NCBI GenBank assembly: GCA_036785705.1
Contig: JAWUZG010000018.1
Span: forward strand, 4,375,501 to 4,439,500
Reading direction: 5' to 3'
DNA from: Acanthornis magna
Lineage: Eukaryota > Chordata > Aves > Passeriformes > Acanthizidae
DNA: 64,000 nucleotides
Shown here: positions 39,530 through 52,928 of the stretch, piece after piece
Numbering within the stretch: position 1 is the first letter of the stretch
Layout of the letters: every line of letters starts with the position of its first letter
Notes under the pieces: model-generated
Told to the model about the DNA's origin: nothing
Seen by the model: only the letters and a program-made list of their open reading frames with translations
Databases searched by the model: none
Program-made: the position numbers and the translations under genes

Positions 39530-40335
39530 TAACACACTTGCAAATGAAATTCACTGTTGATTTGTGCAAAGTAATGTGAGAAAGGGGGAGAAGAGAGGGA
39601 ATCAACCCTAATTAAACCAAAGAAAATTGGTCTTTAAATTAGCTATTACCATTCAGGAAATATATCTTGGCATTTTTGTGGATAGTTCAAAAAAACATCA
39701 ACTCAATGTTCAGTAGTGGACAAAAAGGCAGGTGGTATATTAAACAATTAGTGGGAGGACTTCAGTGGAAAAATCAGAAAATATTACTACATCACTCTAG
39801 ATTCACTGTGTATTCATGTTTTGAATACTGTGTATCTTTGGTTTTCCCTAAAGAAGGTTGAAAATGATTAAAAAATGCCCAACAGTTGCTAAAGGGAGGC
39901 TGGACAGAATGAAACATATATAACCACAGACACCATACAGAAAGTGAGTGAGGAATGCTGTTATTTCTCACAGGGTGAGACCTGTAGGGCAGCAATTGAA
40001 ATGATCACACATGGTTTATAGAACACACAAGGAAGGAAATTGTTACCCAGCAGAAACACCACATTGCTACCGCATGATGTGGACCATGAAAGCTAAAAAC
40101 TACTCAAAGATATATTCATGAAAAGAAATGAATGATAAAAGAAAGATGCAGATACAAGCATAGATTTCGGAAGTCTCTGAATTGTGTTTTGCCAGGAGGT
40201 GGGAGGATGCAGTGGGGAAAACGTCAAGTGCTATTCCCTGTTCATTTCCTGTTTTCTCTAAGCCTCTGCTGTTGGCTCCTGTCAGAAACATATATCTGGG
40301 CAAGAGATTTGTTCTGCTCATCTTGTCATTTTGAA
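39530..40335 (+). mobile_element. Ancient CR1 LINE 3' third (turtle/crocodile-like type)
   Basis: Blocks follow the order of old amniote CR1 consensus sequences as I remember them: 'GCAAATGAAATTCACTGTTG' with 'TGCAAAGTAATG', 'TTAGCTATTACC', 'ATCTTGGCATTTTTGTGGAT' with AGTT, 'AACTCAATGTTCAG', 'CATGTTTTGAATACTGTGT', 'GAAAATGATTAAAAAATGCC', 'GCTACCGCATGATGTGGACC', 'AAAGATATATTCATGAAAAG', 'GGAGGTGGGAGGATGCAGTG', and near the end 'GCTATTCCCTGTTCATTTCC' with TGTTTTCTCTAAGCCTCTGCTG and 'CAGAAACATATATCTGGGC' (listed as short blocks). It covers the end of the reverse-transcriptase ORF and the 3' UTR. It is much more diverged than the other CR1 copies and is not functional as a transposon. Confidence 0.75.
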
Positions 40336-43300
40336 AGAGCCGAAAGAAAACTACGAGACAGTTTCAATTAAGAGTTTTGAGTGATTTGGCTTCCTGCTCA
40401 CCTAGGAACCTAGAGGAGGTCCTTGCCATTGCTTCCTGCTTGCCCAGGGACTCCAATTTCCTTGGGAAGGAGACTCAGATGGCAGTGATGGGGCCAGCTG
40501 CCCCTCGGATTTCTGCTCTATGGCCTGCTCTACAGATGCCTGTGTGGTTTAGTACCCCATGAAACAGAAGCAAATGATGAGTTATTGGGGTGCAGACACC
40601 TCCTTCAGAATAAAGCTGTGGATGCTGTGCTGCTCCAGGCCAGGGGATGGGTTAGAAGTGCAGAAGCAGTGACAGTGTGACCTAAACACTGATTGGGAGC
40701 CAGGTGGCTCAGGGAGAAGAAGTCAGCTTCAGGTCAGGGACTAACCTTGTGCTGTGATTGTTGCAGTTACTTTTCATACTTAGCTTTGGAAAAGGTGAGC
40801 TTTTACCTGGGAATGTTTTCAGCTGCAGGATGACAATTGTGAGTATTATGTTCTGGTTGAGAGTGGGACAGGGCAGCTAATGGGCTAAGATGAGGCATGA
40901 GAGTGGATTATATGCAACAGTGCTTTGCCCAGAGGATATGAAAATTGCTGTCCTCAAGGGCAGTCAGAAAAAGAGAATTGTTAAAATATGAAAAAGATCA
41001 AGAAAGTGTAAGGATTTCCTGAGAGATGGAGCACAATGTCAGGGCATTGTTCCCACATGAGGGAACAATAAACCTGAAATTCCTACTCATGTAAATTAAA
41101 ATGTGTTATAAGTGGCATCATAATTTCTGTTCATAGAAAAATATTGAAGTGGTATTTAAGGATAAACTTACAGATAAATAGCACCTAAGCAGAAAAAAAA
41201 AAATCAGTAATTTTATTTCTTTAAGAATCTAAACCCAAAGGCAGTCCTGTCACTTTGAGTTTTGCTGATATGTTTTAAATTTGTCTTGCAATTAATGCAA
41301 ATATTTTCTGTTTCATTTATGAATTTTTATAATTGAAGATTAGTTTGTCAGACTCAGCCAGATGCACTTAGTGCTTAGTTCATTAAAAAAACCGCTGAAA
41401 TAATTGCTTAGACATGAAGAGATTTCACTGTGCTTATTTGTTTACTATGAAGTCTTGGAACAGCAACACAGATGTTGGAACAAATAATTCCTGTTACAGC
41501 TCTGTCTCTTCTCCCATTGAGTTTGAACTCATCATTGAATAGATTAGCTCAGCACTTAAAGTTTGTTGAAATAACTTCTCAGTTCTTCGAATACTAAGAT
41601 TTCATAATCTGCAGAGGTCAGCAAATTAATGACTCACTAATTAATTAAAAGACCCATTGCTGTCATATTAATATTCTTCATCAAAGAAGAAGTATTTCCA
41701 TCAAGAGGAATCATAAAGGCTAATTTGAATATTTGTTCCCTTGAAGAAATGGCACTAACTCTGCTTGTTTGCTCTGGACCTATTCTATTCAGCCATGAAT
41801 TATCACCAGTTGTAAATCCCTGGGAGTCACAACTCAAAGAGTGAAACCAGGATATACTGATTCAGTGATATTGACATGAAAGATCAAAGACATCCTGCTT
41901 CAGAATGGAGCACATTGGGCTTTTATGAGCCATGGGAAACTCGGCTTCATGGTTTGCCATTCTTAACTTTCAATTTTGGTAATTTTTCCTGCAGATGGTA
42001 AATGCATACTGTTTGCAAGTATGCATTCATTTTTTAAAAATTAAAAAAAAAAAAAAATTTAGATTTTATTTTTTGTCTGCAAAGAAAACCTCTTCAGAGA
42101 GAGAAGGATCTCCAACTGCAGAGTTCTGCAGTCAGTAGCAATGCAGTCTCCACCATGTAATACTCTGCACACAGACTTTAAAGCATTCCTGATTTTTCAA
42201 CACTATTAACCTCCAAAGAGAGCAGAAGCTTAGGCATCGTCTATTTATTAATTTATTTCATTGCTGATGCTGCCAGAGGCATTTCTTTTTATTGGCTCTT
42301 TGCTGATTCTTTTCAGAGCATACGTGTGTCCACTTGCAGCCATGGCAGACCATCAGACCCCATCATGGAGCCACAGACAGGTAAGGTTTGGTGAGCATTA
42401 AGAGACTTACAGTGTTAAAAATTGCAGTCAAATATGGTGAAAGAAACATGTAATTGGGAACCATTTTCAGAGGTGGCAAGTGACAGTGAAGATAAGCAGA
42501 TTTGAGTTTTGTGTTAGGCAAAGACATTTGGAGTAGTTTCCATTATTTTATTAAGATTTAGGCTTAAAGCCTAACAAGGAATTTTTAGACCTTATATATG
42601 GAGACAAATTCATTAAAAACATGATTCCAAAAGAGGTAGGTAATTATCACAGTGATTTCTGAAAATTATCACCATTTAACTAATCAAGCAATATTTTAGA
42701 TATCACAATGGACGTCAGCTCTGTTGCTGGGAAAAAGTAACCAATTTCTTTCATAGAGTGGAATAATTGTCACTAAGAGCAGAGGAGTTGCTTCCTCAAT
42801 CCAAAAGAATATAATGTTAAAGCAGTATAATTATATGGGGGGTGTTATGTATAGGGTAAAAGAATGATTAAGAAAGATGCTCAGTACAGAACAAAAGTGA
42901 TTAAGAAAGCAATCAGGCACTAATGTACTGTACTGTTTTAAATGAGATTTAATTCCTGGTTTATGATTTGCCTCATTTGTGCTCACTTTGCAGAGCCAAG
43001 GGAATCCAATTATGTTCCTGTAGCCACCAAGTATACAACTCACCCTGCGAGGTGAAGAGTACCACCATAATTGGGGCAAATTATTTGATAAGGGTGATTA
43101 TTCAATATATGCTTTCCAATATCTATATTTTAAAAGCTACAGGGAGCAGCCTCCCCACTGGTGATTCCTCCTCTGCAAGCAGGCACAGGAGCCAGGAAAG
43201 CTGCCAGCAATTGTTCCAGGCTCAGGCTGGCACGGAGCCTCCCTGCAGGTCAGGGAAGTTGTGGTGTTTGATCCTCACCAGGATGGAGGATTGCACTGCC

Positions 43301-44273
43301 TTTGTTCTCTGTACTGTTAGTTTTCAGCAAAGTGGTGGTGGTGTCACAAATTAAGGTTAAGGTCTGGAGAGTAATTGTCACAGCACATCTCATTTTGTAT
43401 GAAAATTACTCTTCTTGTTTTTCAGTTCCCCCTTTTCTGGGTCTGCATGACTAGATCAAATATAACTTTAAGGGGTATGTACATAATTCATCAAAGCAAA
43501 AAATCTTTTAATATTAATTTCATATATTATTTTTATATATATTAATAAGGAATGTGAGTATTTTAGTTGACTTTTCAATGTCAAAATTCTGCTTTCAGAG
43601 TTAAGACAATCCTCTGGAAGAAGAAAATGTCATTAAATTTCGATTTCTGTACATCTCTCTGCTTTAATATGTTGACATTTTACTGTGTCTCGCTTCAGTA
43701 ATCCCTCAGTCAAGGTATATATAATGATTTTAATTGTTTGCATAAAACCTTCTTGGTATCCATGGTACCATTTCTCTGCTCTTTTCCAGAATTCTTCCAA
43801 CTGCTTTTTTGTTTTCGGGTGATGTAGTTCCTACAAGTCTGCCCTGTATTTTACCTGCTGCTGCACTGGAGAACTGCAAATATCCAACTTCATGATGTTT
43901 AACCTGAAATTGCATCTTCTGCTCTCACCTCACGCTGAAAACTCAGAGTGCCTTACCTGCGAGCTTGAGGACCTTCAAGTAGTTTTGTCTTTCCTTTTGG
44001 TTATTCTCCCACAATATGCATGAGATGTTAATCAATTTAATCTCATTTCATAATCTTCCATCTGCATTTCTGGCTTTAATAGGTCGTCCTACATTATTTA
44101 GCTGGTGCTTGCAAAAATGGATTGCTTCTCAAGCATGATTTTATGTCTTTTCCAATATTTTCACCTGATATAGAACTGATGAGAAGCTGAAACATTCATG
44201 TTCTTGGCTGTATTTTGCAAATACTCTGACAGAACAAGTAAAAATGTTGTCACCTAGCAACTAATAACATTTT

Positions 44274-44278
<5 letters not shown>
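40336..44278. other. Non-coding stretch with simple repeats
   Basis: Unique AT-rich DNA. Two short perfect hairpins occur: 41046-41054 with 41061-41069 (9-bp arms), and 42001-42010 with 42018-42027 (10-bp arms built on ATGCAT). An A-run lies at about 42042-42057. No exon, RNA gene or transposon was recognised. Confidence 0.55.

Positions 44279-44310
<32 letters not shown>
44279..44310. repeat. (TA)16 microsatellite
   Basis: Sixteen uninterrupted TA dinucleotides followed by C and a T-run. Being uninterrupted, it is probably polymorphic in length and self-complementary. Confidence 0.97.
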
Positions 44311-44311
<1 letters not shown>

Positions 44312-47300
44312 TTTTTTTCTTTTGAATTTGCCTGTATGATTTCCCCCCTTTTTTTTTCACTTGCATTTTTTGTAAGAAAATGAGAATGTGTTTTTAAAAA
44401 GATTTTTTAAATATGGAAATTCAGCTGGCTGTTGAATTGGAGTGCTAAGAAATATTCTGCAAGTTATTACAGTCAATAAATCAGCATCTCTGTTCTCCTG
44501 GTATATTTAAAACTCGTGACTGTGAAAAAATCCTAGTGAACATACATTTTCTCTATGCAATATCTGGGGCTGTGAGGGAACTGTATTTCTCTGTGTCAGG
44601 AACATTTTTTGGGGCAGGGTATTGTCAAGTGCAGGATCAGTATGTTTATTCTTGTTCTGGAAACAGCAGTGAATAAAAATTGAGTGGAAAAAAGCTTAAC
44701 CAAAACCTTAACTGCTCATATTATTCTCTAAGAAGATCCAGTAGAATATGCACTATTTTTCTTTGTCATTAAAGTCAAAAAATTTTATGTCAATTGCCAA
44801 TTACTCAGTTTAGGAGCACAGGCAGAAAGAGCAGACATCACTCCAGGGGAAACTTGTCACTCTGCTCTTCCATTCTTGAAGCAGTCAGATTCTTTAGAGG
44901 ATGGCGCTAGAAATCCTGTCTGGCAAATTTTTAATTAAATACATGTTTTTAAGTGGTTTTTTTTTTTCCCAGTCCTAAATGATGCACTTGTCTGTATATC
45001 TGAAACTTTTGTTTTGTTTTGTTTGTTTGTTTGTTTGTTGTTTCTAATCTTAACTAGGCCACTGCTGCCTTTGTTCTATAAATCCAAGTCCCTTTTTTGA
45101 GTTGTGGTAGTGATCTGATTTTAAAATAAATTTATTTGCATTTTCCACATTAACTACATTTTCAGTTACTTTTTAGTAAGTTAGTAGGAGACATGAGTGT
45201 CTGCTTTAAAAATTGGAAGTATCTGTTTCACCTTTTCACGGTCTGTAATGTTTATTGCTTTTCTCTGACAAATGTCTTTTTAATGTCTTCTATAGGGGCC
45301 ATTTTTATGTTTTTCACCACTTTCATTACAACTTTTTTTAAATAGTAAGTGATTGGAACTGGACAAATGATTATGAATGAAGTTATATGAAAGGCGTAAA
45401 TAGAGTTGCAATAAAGGAGTGTATTCTCCATAGGTGTGTGCATATAGGTGTATATTAACCACATCACCCATACCTGTTAATGCTGTGGTTCACTAGGTCT
45501 TCACAATGATGTTTTGGTGTTCTTGAGACCGTTTTAGTCTGTTTGAACTCATCCTAGGACTTTACATCATTCCTCAACCTATAGATTACTGGGAATTTTC
45601 TGTGCATTACATTTGCTGTTTTGAGCTGAGGAAAGAGCCCTTCTGTTCCCTTCTTTGGCCCTCACTGTGCTAAATGATTTTCAGCTGAGTAGAAATTTTC
45701 CATTTAATTTTTAACTTTTCTCTTGATCATTAATAAACACATTAAATGGGATTAATTTACTGTTAAAACCTTTCTCCTCTGATGGGAAGCAGTGCCTTTT
45801 TCTTACTGTTTTTTATAGCTTCTAACTGATTTTTATTCTGTGATAGGAGATGAGAGATTTCACTCTTTTGTTTGCTTAGCAGGATTTTATTTTTTTGGTG
45901 TACAGTTTTATTTTAGCCCTTCATTTTCCTCTCTAGTATTTCTTTGCTCCAAAAAACATTAAGACAAATCCCAACAGAGCAACAGCGCTGCACCAGTGAA
46001 AGTGCTCGAGGTTTCCCTCGCCTTTGGCCTTTCACAGCATTTGAACTCTGGGCTGTTCCTGGTTGCATTATCTGGATATTCCTGTGAATTACCCCCAGAT
46101 CTGACCAGCTCTGCAGGCAGCACAGGAGGTACAGGGCAGGATGGCAAAGGGTCCTGTTGAACAGAGATGCAGACATTCTTCTGCCCATGTACAGAATGTA
46201 GAGGTCTGCAATATTTGTTTGCAGCCAAATGCAAACAACTGCGGTATGTTGCAGTATGTAGGTGCTGCTGTTTGCTAGTCCCATTTGTGTCTCATATTCT
46301 TCCTTCTGAAAGGAGAGATATTCATCATTATGTTCCTTTCCTAATACAACTTTCAGAGCCCTAAACGTACCACAGTTCCAGGTTAAATATGTGTGAACTT
46401 TATAAAGAAATTCAGCATACAAATAAACAGCAGGATATGGCTCATTAGTAAATGTTTGTGAGGCGAAGCAACTCTTTTAAACTCCTTTTTTAATACAGCA
46501 AATTGTTGCAGAATACAGACAGGTATTAAATCAAATTGATAGACCCCTATATAATCCCTGACTAGACTAGTGCTTTATGGCTGGACTTGTTTTCTGATGC
46601 ACTTCACTGAGCAGTTTAGGGTATTTGTTCTGCTTTGCTCTTTCTAATGAGAGCCAAAGTTAGTCCAAAGTCAAACCCTAACTGCTGGTTTGTGTTGTTT
46701 GCCTTACCCCCCCACTCGTGCTGGTGCAGACTGTAGCATCCCTCCTTCAGACTATTTTTGCTCAATCCGCAGCTAGCACAGCTTGTCTCTGCAGCTGAAC
46801 AGATGTGTTTCAACAGGATGGAACTCTGCAGAACGATCCTAAAATTCTGGGTTTTATGCAGCTCTCTCCTCGCTGCTGGTTTTTCACTGTGCCATCTGCA
46901 TTGCCATCGTGCAGGAGTCAACGGGGTGGTAAGAACTTGCTGATGCTTCTGTTTCTGGTTGGGGCTGAAACAGAGCTGCCACTTTACTCTGCATTTTGCT
47001 GACTTTGTCACCCTTACTCCGAGTGACAATATGGATTTCTGGAACAGTTTACAGGGCCAGAAGATGCACAGGGGGGAGCTGTGTGTTTGGCCTGTGTACC
47101 CAGGAAAGGGACAGAACCTGTGCTCACGATATGAGAATTAAGCAATGGCTGTAAGTCTGCTCTGCTCCTTCTGATCCCGGTGCTTTGCCTTCTGCAAGAT
47201 GGAGTAAGAAACTCTACATTCATGCTGTGCCCCCAGCTGCTTTAGAGAGAGGGACTCTACTTAATTTTTTCTTCATATCTCCTAATTGTTAATAACATAG

Positions 47301-48244
47301 GAAAACTTTCTCCCCATCTCCAAGAGGCCCCAACAACCCAACAGGCAAAAATCCAATGACCTCCTCACATCTTCGAAAAAGAAGAGACCAGCTCCAACTT
47401 TTGGTGCATTGCTTTAGAATTCAGCCTCTTGAAAGCTCTTGACTAGGGTTTATGCCTTTGCTGTTGCTGTGTTTTTGTCTCCTTTCCCGCAACGGGGTGG
47501 AAGGGATCGCAGTCCTGCCGAGTGGCACAGCCCATCTGGAATGGACTGGAACGCTGTTGCTAAGCAGTGACACTTCCTTTTTCCCTGTCTGCCCTGTGTA
47601 AGTGAGTTAGGGAGCATGCTGCAGCCTTGCTGTTTCCAGCTGATATTAACAGACTGAGAGAGAGTCCTGCCTGAGCCTCACTTCCTTCTGTGCCAGTTAG
47701 ATCGAGCCAAAATTCCACATCCCTCTTGCTCGCCCATGCTGAGACCCTTTTGGTCCTCTCTTAGAAATGAAGAAAAATGAACACAGCACCAAATTCTTCT
47801 CCATTGTTTCAGATACTTCAGGTCACCCCCAGGAATATGTGACTGCAAGACAGTGTAAGATTTAATTAAATGGCTTGGAGACACTCACTGGAGCATTGCT
47901 GCCTTTTTCCTGTGCTCTGGATTTACCTCATTCCTGTGCTCACACCAAAGTACTGCCTTTCTTTCTCTTCATTGCTGCCTGAGAAAACGATATTTCCCTG
48001 AAAATGACGAAGCACCTCTTGGAAGCAAAAGAAAAAAATTAAAAAATCACCCAGTATCAATTGTGTATGATGCTGATTCACAGCGGAGTTGTGATACCAT
48101 ATGAATGTGTGCTAGGTGGAATCACACTGGAAACTCAGGAAAGTAGCACCATGGGCTCAGGTAAGGCCCAGGCTCCAAATGCTATTTACAAAAAAGCCAA
48201 CAGAGCAAACCTAATGGTCCTGTCTGTCTCGTCTCTGAAATTTG
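44311..48244. other. Non-coding stretch
   Basis: AT-rich in the first half, with a GTTTT/GTTT repeat at 45010-45042 listed separately. GC-richer patches at 45960-46240 and 46620-47230 carry overlapping frames on both strands (60-169 codons). Because several registers are open at once and none looks like a protein, I read these as compositional. No exon or RNA gene was recognised. Confidence 0.55.
45010..45042 (+). repeat. GTTTT / GTTT microsatellite
   Basis: GTTTT units give way to about four GTTT units, with a T/G-only composition. Simple slippage-prone repeat. Confidence 0.92.
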
Positions 48245-48315
48245 TGGAGTGGTGTTTAGAATTGGGCTTGATCCTTGTGGGTCCCTTCGAACTCAGAATA
48301 TTCTGTGATCTCTGA
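48245..48315 (+). mobile_element. CR1 LINE, very short 3' end
   Basis: The segment 'TTGGGCTTGATCCTTGTGGG' followed by TCCCTTCGAACTCAGAATATTCTGTGAT is the last ~60 bp of an avian CR1 3' UTR. Nothing upstream can be matched, so this copy is extremely 5'-truncated. The flanking frame of 84 codons ends inside it. Confidence 0.85.
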
Positions 48316-51300
48316 TATATTTGACTTCATTGGGATGGCAGGTGACAACATGCTTCTGCTGCTTGCAGTTTCACATCTTCTCTCTGAGTGATAACAGATA
48401 CTTATTGAGCTATTGGTTGTTCTGGTACGTTTTTACATTAAAAAGTAACATAGCAAATTCTTTCTGAAAAAGACAGAATATAGAAGGAATACTTTGCTTT
48501 GACTGAGGTTGCCAAGAAAAGATCAATATTCTTCATAACATGTTGATTTGTTTGAAAAGTACAAATTTCTGCTAAAAGATGTTGTATTATTCCTTGTATT
48601 AAAATTCAGGGTGAGTTCTGATTTAAGATATCTCTTAAACAATTGATATTATAAGAGGATTTCTCCTCTACAAGGAGCACTTAGAAAATCTGTAGGCTGA
48701 GCTCTGCTGTTTGTGTTGAATAACTCCCAGACATCCCACAGATGTTGTGGAAGATATTAAACCCTTAACATGTTTCATTTGCTCTTAATCCAAGTCCAAA
48801 ATAAAAGTGTTAATTTACATACTTTTTAAATTAAATTAATTTTATAAATTCTGGAAAGCAGCACAGCTGGAGGGGTCATTTTAGCATATTTTGTGGACAG
48901 CTGAACAGCGCAGATTGTGGCAAATTGATCCAGCACAGAACTGCCCTTACCTGAAAAGGAAATAATCTAGAAATCTCAATGGAGGACAAATCCCATTTGG
49001 GCTGGCTGGTAATTATATCAGCTTGTGGTCATCTCAGTTTGAGAGGATTTGACTTAGCTGAGCTGGAGGTGAATAGCAGTGTGACCTCCTTATGATATTA
49101 TTAGCTATCCTGACTCTTGCATGACCTAAAATCCCAATTTAGGAACTGGGGATATGTCTCAGTATATTTTCATTGCTGTGAAACATCTGAAGAAATAAAT
49201 GAAAGTAAACACACATACATATTAAATTAACATGATTCTGTTGCTAAGGTAGCAAATTTCAGATCTCTGTGGGAATACTGCTCCACATGCAGCACAATTC
49301 ACAAGTATTAAAGAAATCATTTTATGCAGTCATTTAGCGACATGAGCATTACATAGAGTTGAGATGAGTGAGTGGTTTAGCAAGAAATTCATATTCAGCA
49401 TGAAGACACTGACGGCTCCGTGACAGCTGGAATTTACGGGAATCATATTCATGAGCAGTGCTATGCACTGAGGAAGCAAAACGATAGCAGAATATACAGC
49501 TTCTCTTTATTTGTTCCTCTTCTGTCCAGGTTCTTTCACTTTTTACCATATCATTCAACCACTTGTGAGGGCTTCATTAGAAATATAAAATGTGCTTAGC
49601 ACTGATGAGTTTTAGCAAACAAATGTGCACATCATTGAATGTGGTGCCTTGGCCAGGAGAACGGACCTGGGAAAGATGTTTGGATATTTGCATAGCAGCT
49701 GGGCAGAGAAAAGTGGGTGACATTTCAGGGTGTTGCTTTCTTTAAAAGCAGAATTCATATGTCATTCTATGTATTTTTGTACTCTAATTGGACAGGAGTT
49801 TACAAAGAGGAAGAAGGAGGAGAAAAAGAATATAGGGATGGCCTTAATGATCCCAACCAAAGCAGAAAATGCACGTGTGTCTCCGATCAGAGGATGAAGA
49901 ATTGGCTGGGGACTGTTAATATGTTTCCTGGAAGTAGACAAGTCAAATGCACTTTGGTCAGGTATATTCTAGCTTTTCATTTTTATAACTTGGGTGCAGA
50001 CATTTAGTGCTTTATCTCCAGATTCAGGAAGAAACTCTGTCAGACTGGTGAGTAAGGGGCTGGGGTTGGAGGCAGAATAATCCATTATATCAGTTTGATG
50101 TTGCCATGTCCAAACATAATTTAAACCATTATATGATGGTTTAAAGTCACCCCGAGGTTACATGTACTTATTAAATTAACCTGCTCATGAAAACTTCCAG
50201 GACAAAATTACAGCAGCACTGTGAAAGGCCTGTCTTTATTCACAGATGGAGGACAGTAGATCCTGGAAAGGGGAGGGCAACACCTGGACAAGGCAAGTCT
50301 TCTGAACACTCTCTGTGTTGCTGCACCCCAAGTGATGACTGGTAGAAGTACTATCTCTTTATTCACTGAACCTTGAATTATAGCAAATATCTGACTCCAG
50401 GTAAAATTCTTTCTTGAATAATGGCATTTTATCTGAGCTTTTTCTTCCATAAAATGACCTGGACATTATCAACCAATTCTATTATTTTCATCATTGCTTT
50501 CTTAGCTGAATGCTATATGATTTCTACATCTAGGTAACAAATGTGACATTTACAAGGCAGAAAGGGAGATTGTGAAGAACAGCACTTGATGAGAAGGATC
50601 TCATTTTAACGATCTCCTTTTTGGTACACTTGTATTATTGTCTGTTACAACTCAGCAGATCAGATATCACTGTTGGGAAACTGCTGTAATTCAGCCTGAT
50701 GTGTCTATAGCTACAAATGTTTCTTCCCTGCCATTCTCTTTAGCACAGTAGTTTTTGTTTCTGAAGTTAAAATAAAACTCTGGAACTAACATTGCACATA
50801 AACTTAGCAGCTTGAATTGCTTGCTACTTGTAATTTACAGTCTTGAAATGACTGCGGGTAGAGCCTACTGCGGATGTGGTGCAACTGTGGAGAATAAATG
50901 GAGCATGAATATAAGGTAGGACCTGGTTTTGATTAGATTTGTACTTCTATAAACCCAGAACATTTCCTCTCCTTTGGCTGGAGGAAGATGAAAATCTGCC
51001 CAGCATGGTGTTCTTTAATCAGGTATTCCATCCAGGTATTTGGACACTTTCTTGACAGACATAGTGTCAGACTTCTTATTTGCATGCTGAGACAATTTTT
51101 TTAAACAGTCTATTTATAAAAATTAAAAATATGGCTATTGTGTGGATTAACAGACAAGAATATTTGGAAGTATTGGGAAATTGTTTAGAAGACTCTGTTT
51201 CCCACTAGGAACAATATCACTGAAGACAGGCAGAAAACTGTTGAAGAAAAAATGGCATTCTGGCATTTCCTTAAAGGATAACCAGGTTGCCCATGCTATA

Positions 51301-52580
51301 AATGTCATTCCTAATTAACTTTGAGTTTTCAGATTGTACATTATTGTAACATGATTTCTTTATGCTGTGGTGCACCAAAATCAAGACCTTTTATACATGG
51401 ATATGTAAAAGAGAGGTTGGTACACACTGTGTGGGGGAGAGCTTTGAGGAAAACACATCTCTTTTTCATTGTTTTACAGATGTCTATTAAAACACTCATA
51501 CCATCTCAATTTCATCTTTAAATTTATTAATTAATGCTAATCTCACTGGAATAAACTCCCCTAATTGGGTTTTCACCATGTGCTGGAACCAAGGGCCCAG
51601 GAACCACCTACCCTGAGCGATGAGGTGGGAGCTGTAAGGTTGTCAAAGGTTCTCAAGACTCAGACTTTGTGAGGGAGATTTAAGCCAAATTCTCTACTTT
51701 TGTACCTTATACCATTGGGATTGTCCAATTTGTGTCTATGTACTCTCCTTGGGAAAATACATAGAAATTAGCAGAGATCTCTGTATTACAGAAATAAATC
51801 TGTTTAGGCTTCTTCCTATTAAATATGACTATCATGTCTAATCCCTCCCAGGAGGTCAAGGATAAAATGGTTCATTCATTTTAAGGGTCTATTTGTTCAG
51901 GCTAGTTGGGTAGAGGAATGCAGAATCATCACCTCAAAAGAGGTTTGGACAAACATAGCAGGCAAAGCTGTTTTGGTTGCATCTCCTTTTTCTGGGGTGA
52001 AGGACAATGGCTGATAAATGGGGGAGGCAAATTGATACCTTCAACAAGACAGAAAAATTTTGCTGTTGCTCCCTTATTGATATTTTATATCTCTCTCCTG
52101 CATAGGGATCTCTCTTCCCCTTTGGACAGGTAGGAGCGTGACACTGTGGAGAACACTCTGCAGGGTCTGGATCGGTAGATGTGTATTATGCTTTGGATTT
52201 ATATTGTGCTTTCCGATGATATGAATTTTTTCTGGATGGTCCGGGAATCAGAGAGTCTTTATCTGCTAATAATCTGAGTTTAACACAGCTCTCTAAAGCC
52301 TGGTGTGCTCAGCTCAGCTCAGCCTGGGCTCATGTGCAGCTGCAGTGGTGCTCTGGACATCACACCAACTTCCCAGTCCTTGCAGGGCACAGAGAGAATG
52401 TGACCTTCTGATAAACCTGTCAAGATCTGAAAACCTAAGGAATGAAGGGACAAAATCTGAAAATTTTCTTTCCTTGGGGCCTGGAGGATTCAGTGAGTTC
52501 ATCACTCCCACCTTTCTGATTTTAATTAGTACATTTTCATATCAAATTCGTGTAGCAGAGTCCCTCCTTTGGACAGAAGG
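48316..52580. other. Non-coding stretch, possible LTR relic near its end
   Basis: Unique AT-rich DNA. A 10-bp-arm AT-rich hairpin lies at 50120-50129 and 50136-50145. A possible old LTR relic at about 51565-51860 is listed as a finding. No exon or RNA gene was recognised. Confidence 0.5.
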
Positions 52581-52928
52581 CTTTGGGGTGACCTAATTGA
52601 GGCCTTCTAGTACCTGAAGGGAACTTAGTGGACAGATGGAACGAGACTATTTTCAAGGGAAGAGAGTGACAGGACAAGGGGAAATGTGTTTAAATGGAAA
52701 GAAACTAGGTTTAGATTAGATATTAGGGGAAAAATCCTTGAAGGGTGGTGAAACACTACAGCAGGCTGCCCAGGGAAGTTGTGGCTGCCCCATCCCTGGA
52801 AGATTTCAAGGTGAGGTTGGGTGGGGCTTTGAGCAGCCTGGTCCCTGCCCACTGCAGGGAGATTGGAATTGCTGATTTTCAAGGTCCCCTTCCCACCCAA
52901 ACCATTGTTTGATTCTGTGTTTCTGTGA
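52581..52928 (+). mobile_element. CR1 LINE, 5'-truncated 3' end
   Basis: Blocks in CR1 order: 'GTGACCTAATTGAGGCCTTC' with TAGTACCTGAAGGG, 'GACAAGGGGAAATGTGTTTA', 'TTAGATTAGATATTAGGGG', 'CAGGCTGCCCAGGGAAGTTG', 'CCCCATCCCTGGAAGATTTC', 'CAAGGTCCCCTTCCCACCC' and a TTTGATTCTGTGTTTCTGTG tail. It corresponds to the final ~350 bp of avian CR1. Only the 3' UTR is present, so no coding sequence remains. Confidence 0.95.

Noticed and set aside
41046..41069. 9-bp-arm hairpin with a 6-nt loop
   Set aside because: Chance level, and not followed by a T-run or other functional signal.
42001..42027. 10-bp-arm hairpin built on ATGCAT
   Set aside because: A single stem of this size with a short loop is about what chance gives in 64 kb.
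43930..44100. Minus-strand exon with a strong CAG/GTAAGG donor (plus positions about 43950-43957)
   Set aside because: Only about 31 codons are open before a stop, and I see no convincing acceptor or pyrimidine tract upstream.
45913..46422. 169-codon minus-strand frame
   Set aside because: No family resemblance, and overlapping frames are open on both strands here, which suggests base composition.
50120..50145. 10-bp-arm AT-rich hairpin
   Set aside because: Chance level for AT-rich DNA.
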